From Pseudomonadota bacterium (GTDB taxonomy: Bacteria; Pseudomonadota; Gammaproteobacteria; Steroidobacterales; JBCBZW01), in the NCBI GenBank assembly GCA_039193195.1, contig JBCCWS010000012.1:1-64000 (forward strand): DNA of 64,000 nucleotides, written 5' to 3'. Below the pieces are notes generated by a model that did not search any database, was not told the DNA's origin, and saw only the letters and a program-made list of their open reading frames with translations. Each line of letters begins with the position of its first letter. Position 1 is the first letter of the stretch. Below, in pieces: positions 35,421 to 44,858 of the stretch. Position numbers and translations under genes: made by a program.

Positions 35421-36389
35421 CTAGAAGCGCACCAGGGCTGAGCCCCAGGTAAACCCGCCGCCGAATGCCTCGAGCAGCATCAGATCACCGCGCTTGATAC
35501 GCCCGTCACGCACCGCTACATCGAGAGCCATGGGGACGGAAGCTGTGGAGGTGTTTCCATGCTCTTCCACGGTGGTGACGACGCGCTCCATCGGCATATC
35601 AAGCTTCTTCGCAATCGCCTGGATGATGCGGATGTTGGCTTGGTGGGGCACCAGCCAGTCGACGTCACTCTTCGCGACGCCGTTGGCGGCGAGGGCTTCC
35701 ATCACCGCACCCCCCAAGGTGTTCACAGCGACCCGGAACACCTCGTTGCCCTTCATCCGCACGAAGTCCCTGCCCGAGCGAATGTTATCGAAGCCCTTGG
35801 AGATCCCCGACGGCACCCCGAGCAGCTCATGGTGCTTACCATCGGCATGCAGGTGCGTGCTAAGCACGCCGGTTTCCTCCGACGGGGTCAGCACTACCGC
35901 GCCGGCACCATCACCGAACAGCACACAGGTACCGCGATCGGTCCAATCGATAATCCGAGAGATGGACTCGGCGCCAACCACCAGGGCACAGCGCGCCGCG
36001 CCACTGCGAACGAATTTGTCCGCCACACCCAATGCGTAGATGAAGCCAGCGCAAGCAGCCTCAAGGGAAAAGGCGGGAAAGCCGTACGCGCCGAGACGGT
36101 CCTGCAGCAAGCACCCGACATTGGGGAAGACCTGATCGGGCGTGGTGGTGCCGACCACGATGAGATCAAGATCGCAGGGCTGAACGCCAGCCGCCTCTAG
36201 CGCCTGGCGCGACGCCTTTTCGGCGAGATCACAGGTGGTCTCACCTTCCGACACGACGTGGCGTTTGCCGATTCCCGTGCGAGCGCGAATCCACTCGTCC
36301 GAGGTGTCGACCATCTTCTCCAGGTCGTGGTTCGTGATGACTTTCTCAGGTAGATACCGGCCGGTGCCGGCGATCCTCGGATAGATCAC
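35421..36389 (-). CDS. fabH: Beta-ketoacyl-ACP synthase III
   Basis: The 322-residue condensing enzyme starts fatty-acid synthesis from acyl-CoA and malonyl-ACP. The active-site triad is C113 (EAACAGF), H249 (VPHQAN) and N279 (EHGNTSTA). The glycine-rich C-terminus [13 protein letters not shown] is complete. It follows rpmF after 45 bp, where E. coli and most relatives have plsX in between. fabD, fabG and acpP, which normally follow, are also absent downstream, so the fab cluster is broken after this gene. Confidence 0.97.
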   Translation of the reverse strand: MIYPRIAGTGRYLPEKVITNHDLEKMVDTSDEWIRARTGIGKRHVVSEGETTCDLAEKASRQALEAAGVQPCDLDLIVVGTTTPDQVFPNVGCLLQDRLGAYGFPAFSLEAACAGFIYALGVADKFVRSGAARCALVVGAESISRIIDWTDRGTCVLFGDGAGAVVLTPSEETGVLSTHLHADGKHHELLGVPSGISKGFDNIRSGRDFVRMKGNEVFRVAVNTLGGAVMEALAANGVAKSDVDWLVPHQANIRIIQAIAKKLDMPMERVVTTVEEHGNTSTASVPMALDVAVRDGRIKRGDLMLLEAFGGGFTWGSALVRF

Positions 36390-36434
36390 CTAGTACTCCC
36401 TTCGATCCATCACCACCGCGGGTCGAACGACGAC

Positions 36435-36635
36435 TTACTCCTCGTCGTCGATCTCGATCTCGGCCTTTGGCTCGATCACCCGCTTGCCGCGGTAGTAGCC
36501 GTCGGCAGACACGCGATGGCGAAGATGGGTCTCGCCGCTGGTGGGGTCGATGGACAGGGCTGGCTTCTTCAAGCCGTCGTGGGCGCGGCGCATGCCTCGC
36601 TTCGACGGGGTTGTGCGGTTCTGCTGAACAGCCAT
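36435..36635 (-). CDS. rpmF: Ribosomal protein bL32
   Basis: This 66-residue protein begins [20 protein letters not shown], the highly conserved L32 start, and contains [20 protein letters not shown]. The tail [10 protein letters not shown] is acidic. No zinc-ribbon cysteines are present, as in many gammaproteobacterial forms. It follows yceD by five bases, the conserved arrangement. Confidence 0.97.
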   Translation of the reverse strand: MAVQQNRTTPSKRGMRRAHDGLKKPALSIDPTSGETHLRHRVSADGYYRGKRVIEPKAEIEIDDEE

Positions 36636-36640
36636 GGTTG

Positions 36641-37186
36641 CTACTCCGTTTGGTTGTCTTCCGTGCGCCCCATTCCCGCCAACGCGGTGGCGAAGGGACG
36701 CTGTGTCTCTTTCTGCTCGCGCGCCTCACCCTCTCGAGGCGCCTGCACGTCAACGCCCCCGGGCAACACCGGCGGCTCGCAATCTTGGTGGCTCGGGAAA
36801 TCTGGCAGTGCGAGCAGCACTTCCTCTTCCAGGATATCCACCAATCTGCCCATCAGGTCGGGCGCGTAGTGCACGTCAGCCGTGTCCGGCAGGGCGTCCA
36901 TCGCCGCCTCGGTCCCGACCACCACCAGATCGATGTCTCGATCCACCTCGATCGCCACCGGACGCAGACAGCGACAGCAACTCACGCTAACCTCGCCGCT
37001 CACACGACCGCACAGGCGCACCCCGTGTGCGTGGGGTTCGGCGTCAACGTGCAGGGTAACTTCGTCCTCGGCGGCACCGACCTCGCGCAGGCGCTCGCAT
37101 CGATCGAGCGTGACGTTGAGCTCGAAACCAGCACGCCGCTCGCCGAGGCGCTCGTAAGACAAGCGGTCGAACAATGAGATGCGCAT
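36641..37186 (-). CDS. yceD: YceD (DUF177), rRNA/rpmF-linked protein
   Basis: The 181-residue protein has the DUF177 core: [20 protein letters not shown] (the conserved cysteine pair motif) and a later acidic [17 protein letters not shown]. YceD is linked to 23S rRNA or 50S precursor accumulation and is encoded with rpmF. The start at ATG 37186 ([16 protein letters not shown]) fits the family; the in-frame GTG further upstream would overlap the divergent maf start. Confidence 0.9.
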   Translation of the reverse strand: MRISLFDRLSYERLGERRAGFELNVTLDRCERLREVGAAEDEVTLHVDAEPHAHGVRLCGRVSGEVSVSCCRCLRPVAIEVDRDIDLVVVGTEAAMDALPDTADVHYAPDLMGRLVDILEEEVLLALPDFPSHQDCEPPVLPGGVDVQAPREGEAREQKETQRPFATALAGMGRTEDNQTE

Positions 37187-37218
37187 AAACCGCCAAATGT
37201 AAATCGGAGCCCCTGCAC

Positions 37219-37860
37219 GTGTCAAAAAAAGGCGTCGAAACAGCGTCCCCTACCGTAGTCCTCGCCTCCGGCTCGAGCTATCGCCGTGAGCTGCTGACTC
37301 GACTGCAAATCCCCTTCGACACGCTCTCGCCCGATGTCGATGAGACCCCCATGCCGAACGAACAGCCGCCCGCCCTCGCGGCCCGACTCGCCTGCGCGAA
37401 GGCCGACACCGCCCGGGAGCACCTCGCTGAGGCGCAGCCCGCCCTGGTGATCGGCAGCGACCAGGTGGCCGAGTGTGAGGGTCGCATCCTGGGCAAACCG
37501 GGAACCCGGGAGCGCGCCTTCGAGCAGCTGCAGCACAGTGCCGGGCGCGTGGTGACCTACCACACGGCGGTGTGTGTGCTGGGCCCGCAAGCAGGGGCGC
37601 TACAGCAGCACATAGACGTCACCCGCGTCGTGCTTCGTCCTCTCGATCCACGCGAGATCGAGGCCTACCTAGATCACGAGCATGCACTGGACTGTGCGGG
37701 CGCCCTAAAGTCCGAGGGATTAGGGATCACGCTGATGAGCACCTTCCACAGCAATGACCCTACGGCGCTGGTCGGCCTACCAATGATCTGGCTCAGCACG
37801 ACCCTACGCTCGCTGGGCGTTGCGATACCGGCCGCAACTCAGGGCGCACAGCAGCGCTAG
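37219..37860 (+). CDS. yceF: Maf-like nucleotide pyrophosphatase (YceF type)
   Basis: This 213-residue Maf protein has VVLASGSSYRRELLTRL at the N-terminus, SPDVDE, IGSDQVAECEGRILGKPG and YHTAVCV. YceF-type enzymes hydrolyse 7-methyl-GTP and related modified nucleotides. Assignment to YceF rather than YhdE rests on the conserved neighbourhood (divergent from yceD-rpmF, convergent with rluC). The start is GTG. The stop codon TAG is the end of a CTAG that begins palindromic element A. Confidence 0.9.
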   Translation: MSKKGVETASPTVVLASGSSYRRELLTRLQIPFDTLSPDVDETPMPNEQPPALAARLACAKADTAREHLAEAQPALVIGSDQVAECEGRILGKPGTRERAFEQLQHSAGRVVTYHTAVCVLGPQAGALQQHIDVTRVVLRPLDPREIEAYLDHEHALDCAGALKSEGLGITLMSTFHSNDPTALVGLPMIWLSTTLRSLGVAIPAATQGAQQR

Positions 37861-38021
37861 GGTCCTGTCCCGCAAGTTCGTTGAAGAGGTCGCACGGGGC
37901 TTTTCGTTCCTAGGCGCGGCGCGAGGACGAGCGTGGCAGGTCCCACGGGAGGAGGCGCAACGTGTTCAGGGGCGAAAAGGTGCCGCGAAGTCATCAACGA
38001 ACTTCTAACTCAGGACACTAG
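37857..38021. repeat. CTAG-ended palindromic element A
   Basis: This 165-bp element lies between the convergent yceF and rluC genes. Inverted arms occur in order: GTCCTG/CAGGAC, AAGTTCGTTGA/TCAACGAACTT and TTTTCG/CGAAAA. Both ends carry CTAG, and these tetramers contain the TAG stop codons of yceF (37858-37860) and rluC (38018-38020). A core at 37874-37962 recurs in element B; in one 37-base stretch 34 bases agree. It may also act as a bidirectional terminator. Confidence 0.8.
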
Positions 38022-39022
38022 GGGCGCCGAGCACCGCGGTTGCGTCCGCGCGCCACCACGCTAGCCTGCCTCTCCTCCAAGCGGTCGATGGTGCCGCGAA
38101 GAGCATCGTCCAGCGGCGCACTCATATGGAATGGCTCGCCGCTGTCGGGCCAGTCGAAGGCCACCGAGTGGGCATGAAGAAACATACGCTCCAGGCCTGG
38201 CGGAGCGCCCGCCTCCTCATCCCCGTAACGCGGATCGCCCGCCAAGGGGTGGCCGGCATGGGCAGCGTGCACGCGGATCTGATGGGTGCGCCCGGTCTCC
38301 AGCTCGGCCTCAAGTAAGCTCCAGCGACCGAACAGCTGGATAGGGCGGAAACGAGTCCGCGCCGCCTTTCCCGCCTTATCGACACTCACCCAACGCTCGC
38401 CGCCGCGCCGCTGGTGCGTCAAGAGAGGCGCATCGATCAGCTGCTCGCCCAACTGCCAATCCCCCTTGACCAATGCCAGGTACCGCTTGTCCATGCGATG
38501 CTCTCGAAGATTCTCGTGTAACCATCTGAGTAAACTTCGTTTCTTAGCAATTAAGAGACAGCCTGAGGTCTCGCGATCGAGGCGATGCACGAGCTCCATG
38601 GCGCGCTCATCAGGGCGCATATGGCGTAACGTCTCGATCGCACCCACGCGGATACCGCTCCCTCCATGGACCGCCAGACCGGCGGGCTTATTCAAGACCA
38701 GCAGGCGCCGATCCTCGTAGAGGATGCACGTTTCGAGGCGAGAGGCCATGGCGCTGGCGGCGCCGGCGGAGCGACTCGCGGCGTCCTGCGGCGCGGTGCG
38801 GCGTACAGGCGGAATGCGAATGCGATCACCAGCTTGCAGTCGATAGCTCACGGCCACCCGACCACCATTCGCTCGCACCTCGCCCTTGCGGACGATGCGG
38901 TAGACCACGCTGCGGGGCACGTCGCCAAGCTCGCGCAGAAGGAAGTTGTCCAGCCGTTGGCCGGCGAACTCGGGATCCACGATCACCTGCCGCACGGAGG
39001 AATGCTCGCCCGGGCGGTTCAC
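38018..39022 (-). CDS. rluC: 23S rRNA pseudouridine synthase RluC
   Basis: The product is about 334 residues. An S4-like N-domain (QRLDNFLLRELGDVPRSVVY) is followed by the RluA-family catalytic domain: VHGGSGIRVGAIETLR, VHRLDRETSGCLLIAKK with the catalytic aspartate in HRLDRETSG, and GRTHQIRVHAAHAGHPLAGD. RluC modifies positions 955, 2504 and 2580 in E. coli 23S rRNA. The start is uncertain; I used GTG 39022 for length. The frame is open about 70 codons further into the rne leader. The C-terminus is Arg-rich and its TAG stop lies in palindromic element A. Confidence 0.92.
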   Translation of the reverse strand: MNRPGEHSSVRQVIVDPEFAGQRLDNFLLRELGDVPRSVVYRIVRKGEVRANGGRVAVSYRLQAGDRIRIPPVRRTAPQDAASRSAGAASAMASRLETCILYEDRRLLVLNKPAGLAVHGGSGIRVGAIETLRHMRPDERAMELVHRLDRETSGCLLIAKKRSLLRWLHENLREHRMDKRYLALVKGDWQLGEQLIDAPLLTHQRRGGERWVSVDKAGKAARTRFRPIQLFGRWSLLEAELETGRTHQIRVHAAHAGHPLAGDPRYGDEEAGAPPGLERMFLHAHSVAFDWPDSGEPFHMSAPLDDALRGTIDRLEERQASVVARGRNRGARRP

Positions 39023-39521
39023 GGGCAACTCCGAACTGGCTCCACAGGCCTCAACGAGGTGCAGTACTGGTTTGGCATGACGTGCTCTGTTATCCTCCGC
39101 GGGTACGTATAACCGCGTGACATGCCGGCATTTTTCCGGCGCAGGCCGCGCCCACGAGGGCGGCTGGCGCGAGTGTCCGTACAGGCCCCCGAAGCGCGCC
39201 ATACTGCGTTTTTCGGGCCCGGGATTCAATTGAACCCTGGGTCGCCCTCAGGCCGGCCGGCAGCGCTGGCGCCCGCTTTCGAGTCGCGCGTCTGGCGTCG
39301 TTCGTCACCCGTCTCCGTTTCCGTTCGACGCTTCCGGATCTTCGGACCCGGAACATCGGTCGGTGAGTTTTTTCCGGCAGCGCCCCGCCGCCTATCGTCG
39401 CGCGCAAGGGCAGCAGCCGAGCTGGAGCCAAGTGTGTCTGCAACGACCACCATGAACGCGAAATTCAGCGACGCCCCTGCCGAGCGCCCAGCAGGCGACC
39501 CCCTCTTCGGTCAGACCACTC
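39023..39521. promoter_or_regulatory. rne-rluC divergent region and long rne leader
   Basis: In E. coli, rne has a 361-nt leader with hairpins through which RNase E represses its own message. Here the space before the rne ATG is similarly long. A hairpin GCCGG-CATTTTT-CCGGC lies at 39124-39140, and T-rich loops recur near 39206-39213 and 39368-39374. The structure supports, but does not prove, the same autoregulation. Confidence 0.45.
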
Positions 39522-42239
39522 ATGAAAAGAATTCTCGTCAATGCAACTCAGCAAGAAGAGTTGCGCCTGGCCACCGTAGATGGCCAAAAGCTCTATGATC
39601 TCGACATCGAGACACCCTCAAGGGAACAGAAAAAGGGCAATATTTACAAAGGGCGTATCACTCGAATCGAACGTAGCTTAGAAGCTGCGTTCGTCGACTA
39701 CGGCGCCGAGCGCCACGGCTTCTTGCCACTCAAGGAAGTGGCTCGTAGCTACTTCCAGAGCAAGCCCGATGGCGGCTCGCGGATCGATATCAAGGAAGTA
39801 CTGCGCGAGGGCCAGGAAGTTGTCGTGCAGGTAGAGAAGGAGGAGCGCGGCAACAAGGGCGCGGCGCTGACGACCTTTATCAGCCTCGCCGGTCGCTTCC
39901 TGGTGCTGATGCCCAACAACCCCCGCGCCGGCGGTGTGTCCCGCCGGATCGAGGCGGAAGACCGGGCCGAGATGCGCGAGATCCTTGCCAGCCTGGACGT
40001 TCCCGAGGGCATGGGCCTGATCGTTCGCACGGCCGGAGTAGGCCGATCTCAGGAGGAGCTCGACTGGGACCTGCGCTACCTCATGAGCTTGTGGACCAGC
40101 ATCGAGGAGGCCTGCGCTGGCCGTTCCGCCTCCTTCTTGGTGTACCAGGATTCAAATCTGATGATTCGCGCCCTGCGCGATCACTTCAACGCCGATATCG
40201 GCGAGATCCTCATCGACGATCCGACGGTCTTCAAAGACGCCAAGACCTTCGTCGAGCAGGTCATGCCTACGCAGACCCGTCGCGTGAAGCTCTACGAGGA
40301 CGAGGTCCCCCTGTTTACTCGCTTCCAGATCGAGAGTCAGATCGAGTCGGCCTTCGCCCACACGGTGAGCCTTCCCTCGGGCGGCAGCATCGTCATCGAT
40401 CCGACCGAGGCACTGGTGTCCATCGACATCAACAGCGCCCGAGCCACCAAGGGCGACGACATCGAAACCACCGCGCTCAATACCAACCTCGAAGCCGCTG
40501 ACGAGATCGCCCGCCAGCTGCGCCTGCGCGACATCGGCGGTCTCATCGTCATCGACTTCATCGACATGGGCCCCTCGCGCAACCAACGTGAGGTGGAAAA
40601 CCGCTTGCGCGAGGCAGTGAAGATGGATCGCGCGCGGATCCAAATCGGCCGGATCTCGCGCTTCGGCCTCCTGGAGATGTCACGCCAACGCTTGCGCCCC
40701 TCCCTCGAAGAGTCGGCCACCATCGTCTGCCCGCGGTGTAACGGCCAAGGCTACATTCGCGATGTGGAGTCGCTTTCCCTGGCCTGCCTGCGCCTGATCG
40801 GCGAAGAGGCGCGCAAAGATAAGACGGCGCTGGTGGTCGCCCAAGTACCGGTCGAGGTAGGGACCTACCTGCTCAACGAGAAGCGTGAAAACCTCGCCAG
40901 CATAGAGACGCGCACTGGGGTGCGAGTCGTCATGGTGCCGACGCCTAAGCTGGAGACGCCAAACTACAACCTGCGCCGGGTGCGCACCGACGAGGTGGAT
41001 CTGCCGGAGAACGCTGACGTGAGCTACCGGCTTGCCCCGCCGGAAGAGGAGGATGCGCCCAAGATCGCGCCCACTCCCCCGGCCCGCTCCGAAGCGCCGG
41101 CAGTTCAGAACGTTGTGCCAGACTCGCCGGCGCCCGCCCCGAGCCCGGACAAGGTGGCCGATCAACCTGAACCGCAGCCCGGCGTGATCACGAAGATGAT
41201 GGCGTGGATGTCTGGCGTGCTCGGCGGCGAAGCCCAAGACGAGACGCCCGCGGAAGACCCCGCGCCCAAGGCACGTAGTCGAACGGCGAACGGCTCTCGG
41301 CGCGGCGGCGGTCCGAGCGGCGGGCGTGCAGCCAACGGTAGCAGCGGCTCCGGTCAGTCGCGCAGCGCCGGTGCCGGGGGGCGCAAGCGAGGCGGCCGAC
41401 GTAGCGGAAGTAGCCGTCGCACCGAGGGGGACGGCACGCGCAGTGCGAATGCTGACAGTCGATCAGCTCGCGACGGCGACAATCGAACGGAGGGCGGTAG
41501 CCGCCGTTCCCGCAGCCGTCGCGGCAGCGGCGGCGGTGAGGAGAACGCCGGCGCCAACGCGAGCAACGAACAGCAGCAGTCACGGCGCAGCCGCGGTGGC
41601 CGTGGCGGAAATCGCCGGGGCAACGCGGCCGGCGATGGAGAGAACGCTGCCGCGGTGGCCGCCGCTGCGACGCCAGACGCGGCCGTAGAGGCCAACGCGA
41701 AGTCGGAGGCGCCCAAGAACGAGCCCTCCTCTAACGGCCCGCAGGACGGAACCAACGCCAGCCCAGAGGGCGGCGAGCGTCCCAGCGGTCGCCGCCGCGG
41801 CCGCCGTGGGGGCCGTCGTCGCAGGCGCGGTGGCGCTGGCACGGGCGAGGGCGAAGGGGCACCGAACGCTGGCCCGGACGCTACCCAGCAGATCAGCGCC
41901 GAGACCGGCGGCAGCGGCGCGCCGCGGGCCGATGGCACCGCCGAGGCGAAGGCATCCCGCGAGGGAGGAGATGCCGGGCCCAGCCGACGCCGAGCTCCGG
42001 GTAGCGAGTCGACGGAGGGCACCAGCAAGACGGCAGCCAAAGAGTCGGCCGCCCCGCCGGAGCCGAAGGTCGCCGCCAGGGCGGCGGATGAAAACGCGAC
42101 GCCTGCGGCCCCCAGTGCGCCTGCATCGGAGGCCCCCAAACCGCTGCCTAGCGCGCCCGCATCTGCACCATCCTCAGGTGACACTGGCGGCGGCGACAGC
42201 GCACCGCCAAAGCCGCCAGCCGCGGCGGCGAATGACTAG
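39522..42239 (+). CDS. rne: Ribonuclease E
   Basis: This 905-residue endoribonuclease is the degradosome scaffold. The N-terminus [20 protein letters not shown] is nearly that of E. coli. The S1 domain follows ([20 protein letters not shown]). Catalytic aspartates are D302 ([15 protein letters not shown]) and D345 (IVIDFIDM); the zinc-link cysteines are C403 and C406 (CPRCNGQG). From about residue 510 the protein is disordered and rich in Arg, Gly, Ser, Ala and Pro, with several RRGGRRRR-type RNA-binding stretches. A membrane-targeting-like amphipathic helix may be [14 protein letters not shown] at about 551-564. It is shorter than the 1061-residue E. coli enzyme. Confidence 0.97.
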   Translation: MKRILVNATQQEELRLATVDGQKLYDLDIETPSREQKKGNIYKGRITRIERSLEAAFVDYGAERHGFLPLKEVARSYFQSKPDGGSRIDIKEVLREGQEVVVQVEKEERGNKGAALTTFISLAGRFLVLMPNNPRAGGVSRRIEAEDRAEMREILASLDVPEGMGLIVRTAGVGRSQEELDWDLRYLMSLWTSIEEACAGRSASFLVYQDSNLMIRALRDHFNADIGEILIDDPTVFKDAKTFVEQVMPTQTRRVKLYEDEVPLFTRFQIESQIESAFAHTVSLPSGGSIVIDPTEALVSIDINSARATKGDDIETTALNTNLEAADEIARQLRLRDIGGLIVIDFIDMGPSRNQREVENRLREAVKMDRARIQIGRISRFGLLEMSRQRLRPSLEESATIVCPRCNGQGYIRDVESLSLACLRLIGEEARKDKTALVVAQVPVEVGTYLLNEKRENLASIETRTGVRVVMVPTPKLETPNYNLRRVRTDEVDLPENADVSYRLAPPEEEDAPKIAPTPPARSEAPAVQNVVPDSPAPAPSPDKVADQPEPQPGVITKMMAWMSGVLGGEAQDETPAEDPAPKARSRTANGSRRGGGPSGGRAANGSSGSGQSRSAGAGGRKRGGRRSGSSRRTEGDGTRSANADSRSARDGDNRTEGGSRRSRSRRGSGGGEENAGANASNEQQQSRRSRGGRGGNRRGNAAGDGENAAAVAAAATPDAAVEANAKSEAPKNEPSSNGPQDGTNASPEGGERPSGRRRGRRGGRRRRRGGAGTGEGEGAPNAGPDATQQISAETGGSGAPRADGTAEAKASREGGDAGPSRRRAPGSESTEGTSKTAAKESAAPPEPKVAARAADENATPAAPSAPASEAPKPLPSAPASAPSSGDTGGGDSAPPKPPAAAAND

Positions 42240-42246
42240 CGTCGCG

Positions 42247-42741
42247 TCAACCAGGGGCCTGCCGGCGCAAGTGCGCGAGTAGGCCCTCGGCAGCTTCCTC
42301 CACGAGATCGAGTACCCGCTCAAAGCCCAGGCCGTCGCCATAATACGGATCCGGCACCTCCTCGACGTCGGCCTTGGCTGCGAAGCTCAGTAGCAATCCA
42401 ACCTCAGCGGTGGCATCAGTCGGCGCCATCGACTGGAGGACCCCAAGGTTGTCTCGGTCCATCGCGAGAATCATCGAGTAGCGGTAGAAGTCGTCCGCCG
42501 CGACCTGGCGAGCTCGTTGCGCCGAGAGGTCGTAGCCCCGGGCAAGAGCTGCGGCTTGGGAGCGGCGGTCAGGTGGCTGACCCACGTGGTAGGCGTGCGT
42601 GCCGGCTGAATCTAGCGCACAGGAAAGATCGGGTGCGCGCGCCTGGACCACGCTCTCGAACACCCCTTGAGCAGTGGGCGATCGGCAGATGTTGCCCATA
42701 CAAACGAAGAGTACGGAAGCTTGCCGGTGCGTCTTGGCCAC
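42247..42741 (-). CDS. Low-molecular-weight protein tyrosine phosphatase
   Basis: The 164-residue enzyme has the P-loop VLFVCMGNICRSPTAQG (C-x5-R-S) near the N-terminus and the general acid in EVPDPYYGDG, both diagnostic of LMW-PTP. In proteobacteria such enzymes regulate polysaccharide kinases or act more broadly; no kinase is nearby. The GTG start at 42741 has AGGAG eight bases upstream. It is the last gene of the leftward lol-to-kds run, 19 bp after kdsB, and converges on rne with only seven bases between. Confidence 0.93.
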   Translation of the reverse strand: MAKTHRQASVLFVCMGNICRSPTAQGVFESVVQARAPDLSCALDSAGTHAYHVGQPPDRRSQAAALARGYDLSAQRARQVAADDFYRYSMILAMDRDNLGVLQSMAPTDATAEVGLLLSFAAKADVEEVPDPYYGDGLGFERVLDLVEEAAEGLLAHLRRQAPG

Positions 42742-42760
42742 GCGTTGAACTCCTAAGCGA

Positions 42761-43504
42761 TCAGGTAAGAAAGGACTCTCGGACAAGCGCCAGGTCCTGC
42801 GCGGTGTCGACTCCCCGGGGTGGCAGTTCCTCGGCGAGCGCGACGCGGATCCGCATGCCGAGCCACAGGGCGCGCAGCTGCTCGAGGCGTTCACGTTGCT
42901 CCAGAACCGGGGCAGGGACACCTGCCAGGCGCAGTAGCGAACGTACCCGATAGGCGTACAAGCCAATGTGGCGCAGGGCCAGCGGTGTGCCCGGCGCAGG
43001 CACGCCCTCACGATCGAAGGGGATCGAAGCGCGAGAGAAGTACATGGCATCGCCCTTCTGATCGCAGACCACCTTGACTACGTCGTCGCTGGCGAGTTCG
43101 TCGGTCGTCTCAATTGGCCAGGCGAGGGTCGCGAGGTCGGCCCCAGCGTCCTCGGCAAGCAAAGCAGCACACTGACCGATCACCGCAGGCGGGATGAGCG
43201 GCTCGTCCCCCTGCACGTTCACCACTACCTCGTCCTCGGGCCAAGCGCGCGCTCGCGCAACCTCAGCGATGCGGTCCGTTCCGGATTGGTGAGCGACATC
43301 GGTCATCTGAACATCGCCGCCGGCGGCGCGCACCGCCTTGGCGATTTCCGCATGATCGGTGGCGACCAGTACTTGGCGGGCTCCGGCGCGCTGGGCGCGG
43401 CGCATCACGCGCACCACTAGGGGCTCACCGGCGATGTCGAGGAGGGCTTTGCCGGGCAGACGCACGGAGGCGTGGCGTGCCGGGATGACAATGCGGAAGG
43501 TCAT
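42761..43504 (-). CDS. kdsB: CMP-KDO synthetase
   Basis: This 247-residue cytidylyltransferase activates 3-deoxy-D-manno-octulosonate for LPS inner core. The N-terminus has FRIVIPARHASVRLPGKAL, followed by VLVATDHAEI, HQSGTDRIAEV and VVNVQGDEPLIPP, all KdsB hallmarks. It sits downstream of lpxK and the Trm112-like gene as in E. coli (lpxK-ycaR-kdsB). Confidence 0.97.
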   Translation of the reverse strand: MTFRIVIPARHASVRLPGKALLDIAGEPLVVRVMRRAQRAGARQVLVATDHAEIAKAVRAAGGDVQMTDVAHQSGTDRIAEVARARAWPEDEVVVNVQGDEPLIPPAVIGQCAALLAEDAGADLATLAWPIETTDELASDDVVKVVCDQKGDAMYFSRASIPFDREGVPAPGTPLALRHIGLYAYRVRSLLRLAGVPAPVLEQRERLEQLRALWLGMRIRVALAEELPPRGVDTAQDLALVRESFLT

Positions 43505-43552
43505 GGGGGCGGGGCCGCCGGAGGGCGGTCCGGCGTTCTCGAGCCCGTAAGC

Positions 43553-43744
43553 TCAAGCGCCAGCTTTGCGGTCCAGCTCTTCCAAGCTCAGCTTGCGCGC
43601 TTCTTCCTCCAGCATGACCGGGATGCCGTCGTGAATGGGAAAGGCGAGCCGGTCAGCTCGGCACACCAGTTCCTTTTGCCCAGGCCAGTACTCGAGCTCT
43701 CCCTTGCACACCGGACAGGCGACGATCTCCAGAAGCTTACGGTC
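43553..43744 (-). CDS. ycaR: Trm112-like zinc-ribbon protein (YcaR)
   Basis: The 63-residue protein starts [20 protein letters not shown]. It has a CPVC pair and a single later Cys ([12 protein letters not shown]), then [12 protein letters not shown], the Trm112 family pattern. The last eight bases of the lpxK gene overlap its start. Bacterial function is not established. Confidence 0.9.
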   Translation of the reverse strand, partial: DRKLLEIVACPVCKGELEYWPGQKELVCRADRLAFPIHDGIPVMLEEEARKLSLEELDRKAGA

Positions 43745-44858
43745 CATTTGGGGCTCCTTGCGCGCACAGCGCGACAACCGACGCCACGAGGTTCCTACGG
43801 GCCTCAGGCGCCATCCGCACGTCCAAGCGCACCGCCCAACAGCGCGCGTCCGCGAAAGAACGGCATTTTACCGCATCCTTCTCGGTCATCAGCACTGGCA
43901 TATCGTCGTCGAAGTCGATCGCCTGCGCCTCAAACACCGCATGGTCCGACAAGGGGTGCTCGAGGATCTCCAAACCGACCTCGCGCAGGAGAGTGAAAAA
44001 TCGGCTGGGATGGGCAATGCCGGCAACGGCGTGGACTGGCCGGCCGACGAACTCGGCAAGGGCGCGTTGCCGTCGCGGCGTAGCGACTGAATAGGTTGTC
44101 GTCAGCAGCGCCTCGGCTCGCAGCGGTGTTGGCGCACCGTTTGGCAAGGGAATACTGCGCGGCTTCTCGACAGCGCCCCCGACGCGAGACCTCGACTCAG
44201 CACCGGTGATTACCAGGGTGTTGACGTCGCTGAGTCGCGCAAGGGGCTCGCGCAGGGGGCCGCTTGGCAGAAGGCGTCGATTGCCGACGCCCCGCTCGCC
44301 GTCTAGGAGCACGATCTCGAGATCTCTGCTCAACCGCAGGTGCTGGAGCCCGTCATCGGCGAGCAGCACGTCAACCTCCCCCGCTAGGGTACGCGCCGCC
44401 GCCACACGATCACGCCCCGCGACCACGGGCGATCCGCTGAGCATGGCTAGCAATACCGGCTCATCGCCAACCGCGCGCGCATCGCTAGACGCATCGACGC
44501 GAACGGGCTGGTCGCCGCGCGCGCGCTGCGCGCCGTACCCTCGCGTGATGATCCCCACCCGTAACCCCGCATCCTCGCGAAGGCAACGCGCGAGATAGCT
44601 CGCAAAGGGCGTCTTGCCCGTACCGCCCACCGTGATATTGCCGATCACCACCACCGGCGTACCGACGCGGTGGGCGCTCAGCGAACCTTTTTGATAGGCC
44701 CGGTAACGGGCAGCGACGACCGCCCGAAACAACCACTCTAGCGGCGCGGTGAGCAGCGAGTATGCGAGGCAGGACACGCGGCGCCATCCCGACGCCTGCG
44801 CGGCGGGGTACCACACGCGATTTAGGGCGGACTCGATCCTCGCCTGCGCCCCGCTCAC
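43737..44858 (-). CDS. lpxK: Tetraacyldisaccharide 4'-kinase
   Basis: This 373-residue lipid A kinase phosphorylates the 4' position of tetraacyldisaccharide-1-phosphate at the inner membrane. An N-terminal hydrophobic helix precedes the Walker [27 protein letters not shown] and [12 protein letters not shown] follow. The C-terminus has [17 protein letters not shown] and [10 protein letters not shown]. The GTG start overlaps the msbA stop by four bases, so translation is coupled. Confidence 0.97.
   Translation of the reverse strand: MSGAQARIESALNRVWYPAAQASGWRRVSCLAYSLLTAPLEWLFRAVVAARYRAYQKGSLSAHRVGTPVVVIGNITVGGTGKTPFASYLARCLREDAGLRVGIITRGYGAQRARGDQPVRVDASSDARAVGDEPVLLAMLSGSPVVAGRDRVAAARTLAGEVDVLLADDGLQHLRLSRDLEIVLLDGERGVGNRRLLPSGPLREPLARLSDVNTLVITGAESRSRVGGAVEKPRSIPLPNGAPTPLRAEALLTTTYSVATPRRQRALAEFVGRPVHAVAGIAHPSRFFTLLREVGLEILEHPLSDHAVFEAQAIDFDDDMPVLMTEKDAVKCRSFADARCWAVRLDVRMAPEARRNLVASVVALCAQGAPNGP

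Noticed and set aside
41354-42184. Minus-strand frame opposite the rne C-terminus
   Set aside because: Ala/Pro/Arg/Ser composition reflects the GC-rich repetitive tail of rne.
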